From positions 3,472,001 through 3,536,000 of the forward strand of contig NBTC02000002.1 in assembly GCA_002082245.2 (NCBI GenBank): 64,000 nucleotides of DNA. Reading direction: 5' to 3'. The notes under the pieces are model-generated. The model saw only the letters and a list, made by a program, of their open reading frames with translations. It was not told the DNA's origin and did not search any database. Origin of the DNA: Yersinia enterocolitica. Its GTDB lineage: Bacteria; Pseudomonadota; Gammaproteobacteria; Enterobacterales; Enterobacteriaceae. Each line of letters begins with the position of its first letter. Position 1 is the stretch's first letter. A program made the translations under genes and the position numbers. Below are positions 1-7,781 of this stretch, in pieces.

Positions 1-115
1 GGGCATCTTGTTCGGAATGGGCAGTGACTGATTCACGGTGCGGCTTGGCGTTCAGGTCAGAACGGCACACGGCGAGAAAGAGAAATTTAAAGCGAGTTGG
101 GGTATGATTTAACAT
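1..115 (-). CDS. Icd-like / Ash-family phage protein, 5' part only
   Basis: The minus strand opens with ATG at 115 and stays open to the window edge, giving 38 residues that begin MLNHTPTRFKFLFLAVCRSD and continue with a segment ending SVTAHSEQDA. This N-terminal pattern (FxFLFLAVCRSDL...SVTAxSEQDAR) is one I recognise from the host cell division inhibitor Icd-like proteins encoded beside P4-like prophages and islands. The remainder of the gene lies outside the window, so length and C-terminus are unknown. Its position at the far side of an AlpA and integrase module agrees with a P4-type element. The family assignment is from memory of the motif; function in this strain is not shown by the sequence. 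Confidence 0.55.
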   Translation of the reverse strand, partial: MLNHTPTRFKFLFLAVCRSDLNAKPHRESVTAHSEQDA

Positions 116-320
116 AGCTGCCTCGTTACTTGCGTTAACGTTGGTGGTGAGAGGCCCGGTTAGTGGTGAGACACTTCCGGGCTTCGTTATATGTGCGCCA
201 CCTGTGGATAAGGTGTGTAAACACGATAGGTTATGATGTATAAACACGTCAAGTCTTTTAAATAAATAATTATTGCGTATAGTGTGTAAACATAAATCAA
301 GTTTTATTTTCGAGGCTCTA

Positions 321-524
321 ATGGCAACGGGTAACAAAAACAATAAATCGAGTTTTAAAGGAATTCGCTTTCCGTATGAGTTAATCGATGATATTGACGC
401 TAGCGTAGAGCGTGAAAAGGCAGATAATCCGGGGGCAAACTTTTCCGCATGGGTGCTCGATGCCTGTGGCCGCAAACTCAAGGGTGAGCAACGCAAGAAG
501 GCCAAAGAAGCACCAGAGGGCTGA
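321..524 (+). CDS. small YlcI/YnfO-like (DUF3950) protein
   Basis: A 67-residue basic protein starting MATGNKNNKSSFKGIRFPYE. The N-terminal MATGxKNxKS stretch followed by a short strand and helix, and the FSAWVLDACGRKL segment near the end, resemble the YlcI/YnfO family of small prophage proteins, which look like ribbon-helix-helix DNA binders. I chose the ATG at 321 because GAGG lies five bases before it; an in-frame start at 273 would add 16 residues without a ribosome site. The gene stands alone between the Icd-like gene (divergent) and the repeat-rich leader. A role as a small transcription regulator of the element is inference. Confidence 0.6.
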   Translation: MATGNKNNKSSFKGIRFPYELIDDIDASVEREKADNPGANFSAWVLDACGRKLKGEQRKKAKEAPEG

Positions 525-585
525 ACAGGCTTACTTACAGTAACTCTGTGACCTACGAAAGTTTCGCAGATACGAACAGGCTGTT

Positions 586-701
586 CTGCAAGGTGTTGAT
601 TTTTATAATTACGCAAATTTGCGTTATCATTTAGCATGTGTGGGTTTTGCAAATAGTTTTTAACTAGCTGCAAATCCTGCCGCGCTGCAAGATGTTGATT
701 T
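586..701. repeat. pair of 17-bp direct repeats
   Basis: CTGCAAGGTGTTGATTT at 586-602 recurs as CTGCAAGATGTTGATTT at 685-701, 16 of 17 identical. The pair flanks the 14-bp palindrome at 611-624 and lies just before the terminator at 735-759. Confidence 0.7.
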
Positions 702-734
702 AACTCATGATGGAAAAACCCATAACCCCAAAGC

Positions 735-759
735 GCGGTATTCTCAGTACCGCCTTTTT
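735..759 (+). terminator. rho-independent terminator in the element's leader
   Basis: GCGGTA (735-740) and TACCGC (748-753) form a six-pair stem with a seven-base loop, followed directly by a T tract. It is not downstream of a plausible gene on this strand other than the small gene ending at 524, so it may end a non-coding transcript. Confidence 0.6.
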
Positions 760-860
760 CTTTGCCTGTAACCTGCTGATTTTCGTTGTTACATCCGTTT
801 TGAATGACTGCCGAACCTGAGCAATGTTTATGTTCAGCCGAACCCGAATACTGTTCGTCT

Positions 861-1039
861 TTGATTTCCCGACAAACGGACTGTGCGTTCCTCGAAAGAA
901 TCAATGAGTTAGGTAATTGTTTTGTTTTAGCACAATTAAGTTTAATCAACGGGTTACGGCGTACCGGTAAACTCGGTGAATCGCGGTGTTTGATTTCCCG
1001 ACTCCCTGCGCGGCAGGTTTGTGCAAGAATCAATGAATT
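861..1039. repeat. two 50-bp imperfect direct repeats with complementary ends
   Basis: Units at 861-910 and 990-1039 are both 50 bases long. Each begins TTGATTTCCCGAC and ends AAGAATCAATGA(G/A)TT, while the middle differs. TTGATT at the start and AATCAA near the end of each unit are complementary, so each unit could fold as a stem-loop. Only two copies are present. Confidence 0.6.
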
Positions 1040-1194
1040 GCGTGATGTTTGTGAGTAGCCGAAAGTCACCCACAAAGTTTTGTGCAACTGGCCCGAAATT
1101 ACTAGGTTAGTATGCGACTCGCTCAAAGATAGTCGGTTCAGGGAGCCAGCCAAGGGAAAGGCTTTATTCTGGCTGGCTGCTGGAGTTGTGAGCA

Positions 1195-1989
1195 TCATGC
1201 CAATACCTCCAGTCGCTTAGTAAGCCAACGTTGAGCCAGTTCGGTGAGCTTTACTTTCCGAGTGGCTGTAGATGTATCCAGATCAAGCAACGCACAATCA
1301 CGGCTTTCCAGATAGGCCACCAGCGCCAACTGCTCAGTATTCATGTGGTCGCGCACTTTCCCGCTGATACCATTTCTCTTCGCCCATACAGGTGGGTGCA
1401 TACCAAGTACCAGGCGATTGATAAACGTGCATTCATTGCTGTAGGCGAAACCATGCTGTGTGTCGCCGGTGCGCTCGATATAACCCTTCACGGCCTCAGA
1501 CATGCTTTTGTGGTCTTCACAGGCCGCAACACGGTTCTTGCGCCAATCCATCAGTGCGGCGCTGTATTCCTCTGGATCTACACGGCGAAGGCGTTCTTCA
1601 CAGTCGATGAAGTATCGGCGGGCGGCTTTGCCTTGATCGTTGCGTTCGACCATCGATAGCTCTTTAGCCATATCCAAACTGAGAATGTAATCATGCTCGA
1701 CCTGCTGGCGTGATTTTGCGCTCGCCCGTTTTGGCGTGCTCAAATTTTCCGCAATGACGTAATCAACATCTTCAATAAATCCGAACTGCTTAACCCGCCC
1801 TTTAATCCAGTTGGTGAAATCACGGCCAACTTTCAAAAACACATGCAACTTCCTCCCACTAACGGATTGAATATCTTTGTTGCCAATATTGCAGATCAGT
1901 ACGGGGATGCGTTCTGCAAAATTAACTACATTCTGAATTTTAGCGTGAGTTTGTCCCTGACCGGATTCGGTCACATTTTCAGTTTTCAT
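1195..1989 (-). CDS. AntA/AntB-type phage antirepressor
   Basis: A 264-residue protein. Residues of about 40-80 (VSGRKLHVFLKVGRDFTNWI followed by GFIEDVDYV) match the AntA domain of the P1 antirepressor family, including the typical LKVGRDFTNWIKGR core. The next segment contains HDYILSLDMAKELSMVERN, the continuation normally seen after AntA. The C-terminal half (YSAALMDWRKNRV onwards) is less familiar. Such proteins counteract prophage repressors or act as DNA-binding regulators of the element. It is transcribed leftward, 14 bases after the end of the next gene, in the order alpA - 139-residue hypothetical - antA, which suggests an operon switched on by AlpA; that is inference. Confidence 0.8.
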   Translation of the reverse strand: MKTENVTESGQGQTHAKIQNVVNFAERIPVLICNIGNKDIQSVSGRKLHVFLKVGRDFTNWIKGRVKQFGFIEDVDYVIAENLSTPKRASAKSRQQVEHDYILSLDMAKELSMVERNDQGKAARRYFIDCEERLRRVDPEEYSAALMDWRKNRVAACEDHKSMSEAVKGYIERTGDTQHGFAYSNECTFINRLVLGMHPPVWAKRNGISGKVRDHMNTEQLALVAYLESRDCALLDLDTSTATRKVKLTELAQRWLTKRLEVLA

Positions 1990-2003
1990 ATTTTTATGCT
2001 CCG

Positions 2004-2423
2004 TTATGCGGCGGCTGGTGTGTCCGGGTATAAATATAAAATATCGCTAATTTCACTTTCGGTTAATTGCTGGTGGCCGTTATATAAGGCGTTGTAATTA
2101 ACTAATTGAATAACGAGCAGGACGTCATGGCGGCTTACAAAGCGATAACGGAAATGACTACCAATATTATCAGGGTTGCGCTCGTCAATGCGTTCCAGGC
2201 GAATATTGAGAAGGCGCTCAAGTTCAGTCGCATAATTACGGCCAGATGATAAACGCGCAAATTTGAGAATATCGTTTTCTGTCCAGCCCTCAATGCCTGT
2301 GCGCATCATGTAGCAACGTGCGCGGTGTTTCTTCGGCGGTGGCTTAATATGATGAACAGCGGTATTATCTTTGGCGCTAACCTGTCCGATAGTGCCCGCC
2401 TCGTTGCGGGTTTTCTTTTGCAT
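2004..2423 (-). CDS. hypothetical phage-like protein
   Basis: A 139-residue protein that I do not recognise. Its start codon shares one base with the stop codon of the AlpA gene (TAATG), so the two are probably translationally coupled. The middle (GWTENDILKFARLSSGRNYATELERLLNI) is helical with a pattern resembling a short DNA-binding or helix-turn-helix-like segment preceding a charged strand. Resemblance to restricted 'phage regulatory' genes next to AntA and AlpA in Yersinia prophage remnants is plausible, but no function can be read from it. Confidence 0.6.
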   Translation of the reverse strand: MQKKTRNEAGTIGQVSAKDNTAVHHIKPPPKKHRARCYMMRTGIEGWTENDILKFARLSSGRNYATELERLLNIRLERIDERNPDNIGSHFRYRFVSRHDVLLVIQLVNYNALYNGHQQLTESEISDILYLYPDTPAAA

Positions 2424-2632
2424 TATGCGGCTTCCTTCTTAGATTCAATCCAAGCGTTGATTTCCACCGCGTCAAATGCCGTTACTCGTTCTGATAGCTT
2501 GATAGGACGGGGAAGGGTGCCGTTTTTGGCTTTGCGCCAGATTGTGGCCTCACTCACGCCCAGCAGTTTAGCCAGGCGCTTAGGTCGAATGTATCCGCTG
2601 ATAGGAAAGGATGGTTCTGTATTTGTGTTCAT
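2423..2632 (-). CDS. alpA: AlpA-family excisionase/transcription activator
   Basis: A 69-residue protein of the AlpA family. The segment IRPKRLAKLLGVSEATIWRK is a classical AlpA/MerR-type winged helix-turn-helix, followed by FDAVEINAWIESKK, where the characteristic family ending WxxxK lies. AlpA proteins regulate the integrase promoter of P4-like and CP4-type elements and can serve as recombination directionality factors. It is the first gene of the leftward alpA-hypothetical-antA run, and the 100-base gap to the next gene on its right (2633-2735) presumably holds its promoter. The symbol is used in the family sense. Confidence 0.8.
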   Translation of the reverse strand: MNTNTEPSFPISGYIRPKRLAKLLGVSEATIWRKAKNGTLPRPIKLSERVTAFDAVEINAWIESKKEAA

Positions 2633-2735
2633 TATTGTTCATGCCTCTACTTGATAGGGTATGCGTCAATAATGAGTGTCTTTAGAACAAAGTGGCGAGG
2701 TTATGCGAAAATTCAGCGGAGTTTTGATAATTCAG

Positions 2736-3692
2736 CTATCGATTTATCCCACCTCTGCGTAGCCAGCTTATGAGGGTGTTGTCGTCAACGTCTGGTAATA
2801 GGTTATTTTTGGATTGTCTGGCAATTTTTGCCCTAAGTTCTGAGATGCTGCCAGTTAAATCAGTATCTTTGAATCCGAGTGATTTTAACAAGCCAACAAT
2901 ATAATCTGATTGCTTTGCCGTGGTTCTAGTATTATCGGTAATTATTTCTTTTCCCTGTTCCCGATCGACGCCTTTAACCTCACCACTAATGAAACTTGGA
3001 AGGTATCCCCCCTTTCTTGAGTGAATAGTTTCTATTTGTTGCTTAGTTATAAATAAATCATTTGTGGTGATTTCAAATAAGGTTTTTACAGGGGTAATTA
3101 ATCTCATGTTTTCATCGTAAGCCTGCTCGGTGGGTGGATGAGCAGTAATCATGTCTTTTTTGTTAGTTTCGTCAGCGATTTTGAGTGTGATATTTATAGC
3201 ATTAAATGCGTAGTGATTTTTATCGCTCAACACAGAATACAGGTGTCCGTCAAATTCTGGGAAAATAGCCCATAACCCAACAAGATAGACTAGCGGTTTT
3301 TTTAGCGCCGGATGATTTTCATATTCAAAATGGTATTGGTAGGCATCATCTTCTGATTCAGCTTCAAGGTTAAAATCTACTTTTGGTTTAAAACCGCTAA
3401 GAGGATACTCCCCGATATACCTTGCTGATATGCCAATTATTGATGATATGCCCGAATTTTCTTTTATCCATTGATCGGGATTATCTTCATAGCTGAATGG
3501 TGGACGGATAACTGATTCAAAACCATTAAATTTTAAGCAAAGTTCGATAGCTCCAATTTCAGCCCAATGGAGCAGATCGTCAATTTTACAATCTAGCAAT
3601 TCTGCTGCCCTATTTAACCGGCAGTATTCGAGTGCTGGAATTCCGCTTTCTTCCCATATGCTTTTTGATCTTTCATTTTTTCCATTTTTCAT
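2736..3692 (-). CDS. hypothetical cargo protein of the P4-like element
   Basis: A 318-residue protein beginning MKNGKNERSKSIWEESGIPA. I place the start at 3692, where AAGG precedes the ATG; an in-frame ATG at 3761 would add 23 residues. The N-terminus (YCRLNRAAELLDCKIDDLLHWAE) looks like a small helix-turn-helix, the middle is unrecognised, and the C-terminal 60 residues (TTAKQSDYIVGLLKSLGF to LISWLRRGG) resemble a tail found in several hypothetical prophage proteins. It is more AT-rich than the core genes. It lies alone between alpA and the integrase, the usual place for accessory cargo. No function can be assigned. Confidence 0.6.
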   Translation of the reverse strand: MKNGKNERSKSIWEESGIPALEYCRLNRAAELLDCKIDDLLHWAEIGAIELCLKFNGFESVIRPPFSYEDNPDQWIKENSGISSIIGISARYIGEYPLSGFKPKVDFNLEAESEDDAYQYHFEYENHPALKKPLVYLVGLWAIFPEFDGHLYSVLSDKNHYAFNAINITLKIADETNKKDMITAHPPTEQAYDENMRLITPVKTLFEITTNDLFITKQQIETIHSRKGGYLPSFISGEVKGVDREQGKEIITDNTRTTAKQSDYIVGLLKSLGFKDTDLTGSISELRAKIARQSKNNLLPDVDDNTLISWLRRGGINR

Positions 3693-3789
3693 GGCGTTAC
3701 CTTTATACGCTAACCTTTGAAAAGTGGATTGAGCCGGGCGGTAAGGTTTTCCGCTTTTCACTCCGTCGAGCTAGGCTCAATCTGTTCTT

Positions 3790-5058
3790 TTATGCTGTTT
3801 TGTGCGTCCTATTGATAGGAGTAACATTGTAATCCTCACCCCTCTCTAGTGCCACCAGCAACGCTGCCCATTGCGCCAAAGCTGCCTTACGTTCATCAAA
3901 GTATTGGTGCCGGTTGTAGATGCCCTCAACGCCCTTTATACGGTGATTAAGGCAACGTTCGGCTACTACCGGATCAACTCCAAGCGAGGCTAAGTGTGTG
4001 CGAGCCGTGCGTCGGAAGTCGTGAATAGTGACATTTTCAACGTCCGCCATTTCAGCCCGTACTTTTGCCAATGCCACGGGTAAGGTGCTTTCTTGGATAT
4101 GGGGAATCATCCTGTTTTGCATTTTTCTGGCTGGCAGTACCCATGCGCTGTTGCATGAGAATGTATGAAGCTCTTTAAGCCACTCAACCGCTGGTGGTGG
4201 TAATGGAATATCGATAGCATCGCCGTTCTTACTGCGCTCTGCTGGCAAGTGCCATATAGCGGCGTCTAAGTCGAATTCTTCCCAACGGGCGGCGCATAGT
4301 TCCATTTTTCTCACGCACAGAGCCAACAATAACTTAAATGTTATTTCATTCTGACGGCTGAACCCTTTAGCCATGCGCATAGCTTGGAATAACCGGATTA
4401 ATTCATCACGAGTTAGCCAGCGATCGCGGCTCACTTCTTTCCCGCCAGCGTCTGCCACCTCAAAGGCTGAGCATGGGTTGACTTCTAATGCGTGACGCTT
4501 GATACCGTAATCGAATATGCGCCGCGTCCAACGTAAAACATCTGTGGCTATGGTTGGTGCTCCACGGTCTACGATGGCCTTTAGCATGTCGTCAATGTGT
4601 CGTGGCTTTACATCTTCTACCTTCATGCTGCCAATATGCGGGTTTATATCTTTGTCGATACGGCGGCGCAAAATGTCTGGGTGCTTCCAGCGAGGAAGGA
4701 TCTGGCGCTCAAAGTATTCAGCGGCAAGCTCTGAAACGCGCATGGCGTTCTTTTCGGCTTCCATCTTCGCCAGCGCTTCCGTTTTCCGCTCTTGTTTCTC
4801 TCCAGCAACGTCATAGCCAAGCGATACACGTGCTGATAGCTCTTTTACTATGTCACGGGCTTTGGACAGTGATATTTCAGAATATGAACCAATGAGCATG
4901 ATGCGGGACTTACCAGAGAACTTATAGCGGAAACGCCAGCTTGGTGATCTGTCAGCTTCCCTGTGTCGCAGATACAGCCCATTGCCATCTGCCCGGCCTT
5001 CAAATCGTTCTCCGGCCTTTATCCAAGCCCGAATCTGCATGTCTGTGAGTTTTGCCAT
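3790..5058 (-). CDS. int: P4-family tyrosine integrase
   Basis: A 422-residue site-specific recombinase. The N-terminus (LTDMQIRAWIKAG then DGNGLYLRHR) is the DUF4102-type arm-binding domain of P4 integrases; the central SAM-like domain spans roughly 105-195. The catalytic set is complete: R250 (LCVRKMEL), K277, H346 and R349 (HDFRR), H372 (NHRI) and nucleophile Y381 (GIYNRH). The length is typical of P4-like integrases and the gene looks intact. Its 5' end faces the yicC side, where palindromic GTGTAC motifs sit, so the attachment site should be between 5060 and 5247 with the other end outside the window to the left. No tRNA gene is present at this junction. Confidence 0.93.
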   Translation of the reverse strand: MAKLTDMQIRAWIKAGERFEGRADGNGLYLRHREADRSPSWRFRYKFSGKSRIMLIGSYSEISLSKARDIVKELSARVSLGYDVAGEKQERKTEALAKMEAEKNAMRVSELAAEYFERQILPRWKHPDILRRRIDKDINPHIGSMKVEDVKPRHIDDMLKAIVDRGAPTIATDVLRWTRRIFDYGIKRHALEVNPCSAFEVADAGGKEVSRDRWLTRDELIRLFQAMRMAKGFSRQNEITFKLLLALCVRKMELCAARWEEFDLDAAIWHLPAERSKNGDAIDIPLPPPAVEWLKELHTFSCNSAWVLPARKMQNRMIPHIQESTLPVALAKVRAEMADVENVTIHDFRRTARTHLASLGVDPVVAERCLNHRIKGVEGIYNRHQYFDERKAALAQWAALLVALERGEDYNVTPINRTHKTA

Positions 5059-5085
5059 AACGACTACCTAAACATTGAATAGAAG

Positions 5086-5138
5086 GGTGTACCCAAAGTG
5101 ATGTACACAAAACGCATTGGGTACACCTTTGTGTACAC
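5086..5138. promoter_or_regulatory. integrase arm-site / operator palindromes
   Basis: Two interleaved perfect inverted repeats lie just upstream of the integrase start: GGTGTACCCAA (5086-5096) with TTGGGTACACC (5117-5127), and TGTACACAA (5102-5110) with TTGTGTACA (5129-5137). All four share the core GTAC. Such clusters next to a P4-type integrase are expected for integrase or AlpA binding and for autoregulation; which protein binds is inference. Confidence 0.6.
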
Positions 5139-5187
5139 GGTAATCATGCGCTTTAATGCGTCTTTATGATAGCTAATGATAATAAAA

Positions 5188-5212
5188 AAGCCCGTCTATA
5201 TGCGGGCTTTGC
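5188..5212 (-). terminator. terminator downstream of yicC
   Basis: Read on the minus strand, AGCCCG and CGGGCT form a stem around an eight-base loop followed by CTTTTTTATT. It sits 36 bases past the yicC stop codon. A 13-base near-repeat TGATAGCT(A/T)ATGA occurs on both sides of it (5167-5179 and 5231-5243). Confidence 0.75.
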
Positions 5213-5247
5213 TGGTTTTTTGCGTTCTAGTGATAGCTTATGAAATA

Positions 5248-6111
5248 TTACTCGATGTTTTGAATCTGCTCGCGCATTTGCTCGATTAGTACTTTCAGTT
5301 CGATAGCGGAGTTGGTCACGTCGGCATTGATAGACTTTGATGCCAGCGTATTCGATTCGCGGTTAAATTCTTGCATCATAAAATCAAGGCGACGGCCTAC
5401 CGCTTCTTTCTTCTTCAGAATATTGTGCGTTTCTTTAACGTGCGCTTCCAGGCGATCTAGCTCTTCGGCAACATCGACACGTTGCGCCATCAGCACCAAT
5501 TCCTGCTCCAGACGGGTATTTTCCAGTTGGACTTGCGCTTCTTCCAGCTTATTGAGCAAGCGTTCACGTTGCCACTGCAAGATATTTGGCATATGCGCAC
5601 GGACTTTAATCACTTCCGCACTAACACCATCAAGGCGCTGTTCAATAAGGGTTTTCAGTGCCGCACCTTCTGTTTCGCGGGAAACGATAAAGTCATCCAG
5701 CACGATATCCAATGCTTGCATTAGCTCGGTACTGATTGCGTCCAGATCCTGCTCTTCAGCGGCCATGACACCCGGCCAGCGCAGAATATCCACCGGATTT
5801 ATCTCGCCTTCATCACTTTGCATTTTGACCCAGTTACCGGCCTCAACTAACTGCTTTGCCAGTTTTTCATTAAGGATCAGAGAGCTTTGTGCGTTAGCAT
5901 CCAGTTCAAAACGCAGGTTGCACTCAATTTTGCCGCGCGTTAAGCGGCCACGGATGCGTTCGCGGATAACTGGTTCCAGACTGCGAAATTGTTCAGGTAA
6001 GCGAATATAGGTTTCTAAATAGCGTTGGTTAACGGAACGCAGCTCCCAGGCTGCGCTACCCCATTCACCCTTAATGTCACGCCGAGCGTAAGCGGTCATG
6101 CTGCGGATCAT
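5248..6111 (-). CDS. yicC: YicC-family endoribonuclease
   Basis: A 287-residue full-length YicC protein, beginning MIRSMTAYARRDIKGEWGSA, with the conserved WELRSVNQRYLE motif and the C-terminal block (GRRLDFMMQEFNRESNTL, KSINADVTNSAIELK) that defines the YicC/DUF1732 family. YicC has been reported as an endoribonuclease that promotes decay of small RNAs such as RyhB in E. coli, and it affects stationary-phase growth. It is divergent from rph; the 126 bases between the two starts hold both promoters. Gene order yicC / rph-pyrE matches other enterobacteria. It is the first core gene next to the integrated element. Confidence 0.95.
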   Translation of the reverse strand: MIRSMTAYARRDIKGEWGSAAWELRSVNQRYLETYIRLPEQFRSLEPVIRERIRGRLTRGKIECNLRFELDANAQSSLILNEKLAKQLVEAGNWVKMQSDEGEINPVDILRWPGVMAAEEQDLDAISTELMQALDIVLDDFIVSRETEGAALKTLIEQRLDGVSAEVIKVRAHMPNILQWQRERLLNKLEEAQVQLENTRLEQELVLMAQRVDVAEELDRLEAHVKETHNILKKKEAVGRRLDFMMQEFNRESNTLASKSINADVTNSAIELKVLIEQMREQIQNIE

Positions 6112-6237
6112 TGTTGCGTACCCGTTTTAAAGAAAAGATGCAGCGATTATAGCCTCCGAGGCGCAGGCAGGATAGGCATTACATCACTAAGGCCGTATAA
6201 TGCGCGACCAATATCGATTTAAAGCCGGAGAAAGCCC

Positions 6238-6954
6238 ATGCGTCCAGCAGACCGAGCAGCACAACAAGTCCGCCCACTCACCCTGACCCGTAATTACACG
6301 AAACACGCTGAAGGTTCAGTATTGGTTGAGTTTGGCGATACCAAAGTATTGTGTACCGCCACGGTCGAAGAGGGTGTTCCGCGCTTTCTCAAAGGCCAAG
6401 GGCAGGGCTGGATAACTGCTGAATATGGCATGTTGCCGCGTGCTACTCATAGCCGTAATGCCCGTGAAGCCGCGAAAGGTAAACAAGGTGGCCGTACTTT
6501 AGAGATTCAACGCCTGATTGCCCGTTCTTTACGTGCTGCGGTTGATTTGAAAAAATTAGGTGAGTTCACTATCACCTTAGACTGCGATGTGTTGCAGGCT
6601 GATGGTGGTACCCGTACTGCTTCAATCAGTGGTGCTTGTGTGGCTCTGGCCGATGCACTGAATAAACTGGTCGCGGCGGGTAAATTGAAAGCGAACCCAA
6701 TGAAAGGTCTGGTTGCTGCGGTTTCTGTCGGTATCGTTAAAGGCGAGGCCCTTTGCGATCTGGAATATGTAGAAGATTCTGCCGCAGAAACGGATATGAA
6801 TGTGGTGATGATGGAAGATGGCCGGATGATTGAGGTGCAGGGCACCGCAGAAGGCGAACCATTCAGTCACGAAGAACTCTTGTCGTTGCTGGCTCTGGCC
6901 CGTGGGGGAATAGAGACTATTTTCCAGGCGCAGAAAGCAGTGTTAGCACAATAA
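6238..6954 (+). CDS. rph: ribonuclease PH, intact
   Basis: A 238-residue phosphorolytic 3'-5' exoribonuclease that trims the 3' end of tRNA precursors. The sequence shows the RNase PH signature ([34 protein letters not shown]) with phosphate-binding RGG in [20 protein letters not shown] and the catalytic-region acids in [19 protein letters not shown]. The frame is complete to AQKAVLAQ, unlike E. coli K-12, where a frameshift truncates rph. The stop codon is eight bases before the pyrE attenuator hairpin, so translation of rph to its end can control pyrE. Confidence 0.97.
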   Translation: MRPADRAAQQVRPLTLTRNYTKHAEGSVLVEFGDTKVLCTATVEEGVPRFLKGQGQGWITAEYGMLPRATHSRNAREAAKGKQGGRTLEIQRLIARSLRAAVDLKKLGEFTITLDCDVLQADGGTRTASISGACVALADALNKLVAAGKLKANPMKGLVAAVSVGIVKGEALCDLEYVEDSAAETDMNVVMMEDGRMIEVQGTAEGEPFSHEELLSLLALARGGIETIFQAQKAVLAQ

Positions 6955-6962
6955 TTGATTAA

Positions 6963-6988
6963 GGCGACTTGCTAGTCGCCTTTTTTTT
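6963..6988 (+). promoter_or_regulatory. pyrE transcription attenuator
   Basis: GGCGACT TGCT AGTCGCC (6963-6980) is a perfect seven-pair hairpin followed by eight T residues (6981-6988). It begins nine bases after the rph stop codon. In E. coli the equivalent structure gives UTP-dependent attenuation: when UTP is low, polymerase slows, ribosomes translating rph stay close, and the hairpin cannot form, so pyrE is transcribed. The spacing here is compatible with the same mechanism. Confidence 0.85.
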
Positions 6989-7064
6989 GCCTGCAATTTA
7001 GATATCGAGTCAGTTAATAAAGCAGTTAACAAGAACAGTCACAATCTGGAGAGGAGAAGTACCC

Positions 7065-7706
7065 ATGAAAGCCTATCAGCGCGATTTTATCGAGTTTGCG
7101 CTTAACAAGCAGGTGTTGAAGTTTGGCGAATTTACCCTGAAGTCTGGGCGGATTAGCCCCTATTTCTTTAATGCCGGATTGTTTAATACCGGGCTGGATC
7201 TGGCAAAACTCGGGCGTTTTTATGCCGCTGCCTTAGTAGATTGTGGTGTGGAGTTCGATCTGTTGTTCGGGCCAGCATACAAAGGTATCCCAATTGCGAC
7301 GACGACGGCTGTTGCATTGGCAGAGCATCATGAACGCGATGTGCCTTACTGTTTTAACCGTAAAGAAGCGAAAAATCACGGGGAAGGCGGCAGTCTGGTA
7401 GGTAGCCCGTTACAAGGCCGAGTCATGCTGGTGGATGATGTAATAACCGCTGGTACTGCTATTCGTGAATCAATGGAGATTATCAATGCACAGGGCGCGA
7501 CCCTGGCTGGCGTAATGATTTCATTGGACCGTCAGGAACGTGGCCGTGGTGAGATTTCAGCGATTCAGGAAGTTGAACGTGATTATCACTGCAAAGTGAT
7601 TGCGATTGTGACGTTGAGTGATGTGATAAGTTATCTGGAAGAAAAACCAGAAATGGCTGATCATCTGGCCGCGGTGCGTGAATATCGCAAGGAATACGGT
7701 ATCTAG
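7065..7706 (+). CDS. pyrE: orotate phosphoribosyltransferase
   Basis: A 213-residue enzyme of pyrimidine synthesis that joins orotate and PRPP to give OMP. The PRPP-binding signature [16 protein letters not shown] is seen at about residues 121-136, and the flexible catalytic loop ([13 protein letters not shown]) precedes it. The length equals the E. coli enzyme. It lies downstream of rph and its attenuator and ends before a strong hairpin shared with the converging slmA gene. The ATG at 7065 has GGAG about 12 bases upstream. Confidence 0.97.
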   Translation: MKAYQRDFIEFALNKQVLKFGEFTLKSGRISPYFFNAGLFNTGLDLAKLGRFYAAALVDCGVEFDLLFGPAYKGIPIATTTAVALAEHHERDVPYCFNRKEAKNHGEGGSLVGSPLQGRVMLVDDVITAGTAIRESMEIINAQGATLAGVMISLDRQERGRGEISAIQEVERDYHCKVIAIVTLSDVISYLEEKPEMADHLAAVREYRKEYGI

Positions 7707-7727
7707 CCACTCTATTGCTAAGCCAGC

Positions 7728-7752
7728 AAAAAGGGCCATCAGGCCCTTTTTT
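7728..7752 (+). terminator. pyrE terminator
   Basis: AAAAGGGCC ATCA GGCCCTTTT forms a nine-pair stem continuing into TTT. Because A residues precede the stem, it may also serve slmA on the opposite strand. Confidence 0.85.
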
Positions 7753-7781
7753 TATAGGTTTTGTGACTGCCGCGACTGAGC

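Larger units (their letters stand above)
525..1194. other. repeat-rich non-coding region of the P4-like element
   Basis: This 670-base stretch has no convincing gene. It contains a 14-bp perfect palindrome ACGCAAATTTGCGT at 611-624, two pairs of direct repeats (annotated separately), and a rho-independent terminator at 735-759. An 84-codon open frame at 804-1058 crosses the second repeat pair but lacks a ribosome binding site. In P4, the equivalent region carries the immunity RNA (CI) and its target sequences, which act by early transcription termination; the repeats plus terminator here suggest a comparable RNA-based switch, but that is inference. Confidence 0.5.

Noticed and set aside
861..1039. 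CRISPR array
   Set aside because: Only two repeat units, 50 bases long with variable centres and no spacers of constant length.
804..1058. 84-codon open frame in the P4-like leader
   Set aside because: No ribosome site, it runs across both copies of the 50-base repeat, and the translation (rich in Cys and Arg) has no family resemblance beyond the repeated RINEL segment.
5060..5247. tRNA as attachment site next to the integrase
   Set aside because: I looked for a cloverleaf or a CCA-ending tRNA 3' end on both strands and found none.
5312..6010. 232-codon open frame antisense to yicC
   Set aside because: Composed mainly of Ser, Arg and Thr because of the reverse reading of yicC; no start context; yicC itself is fully conserved.
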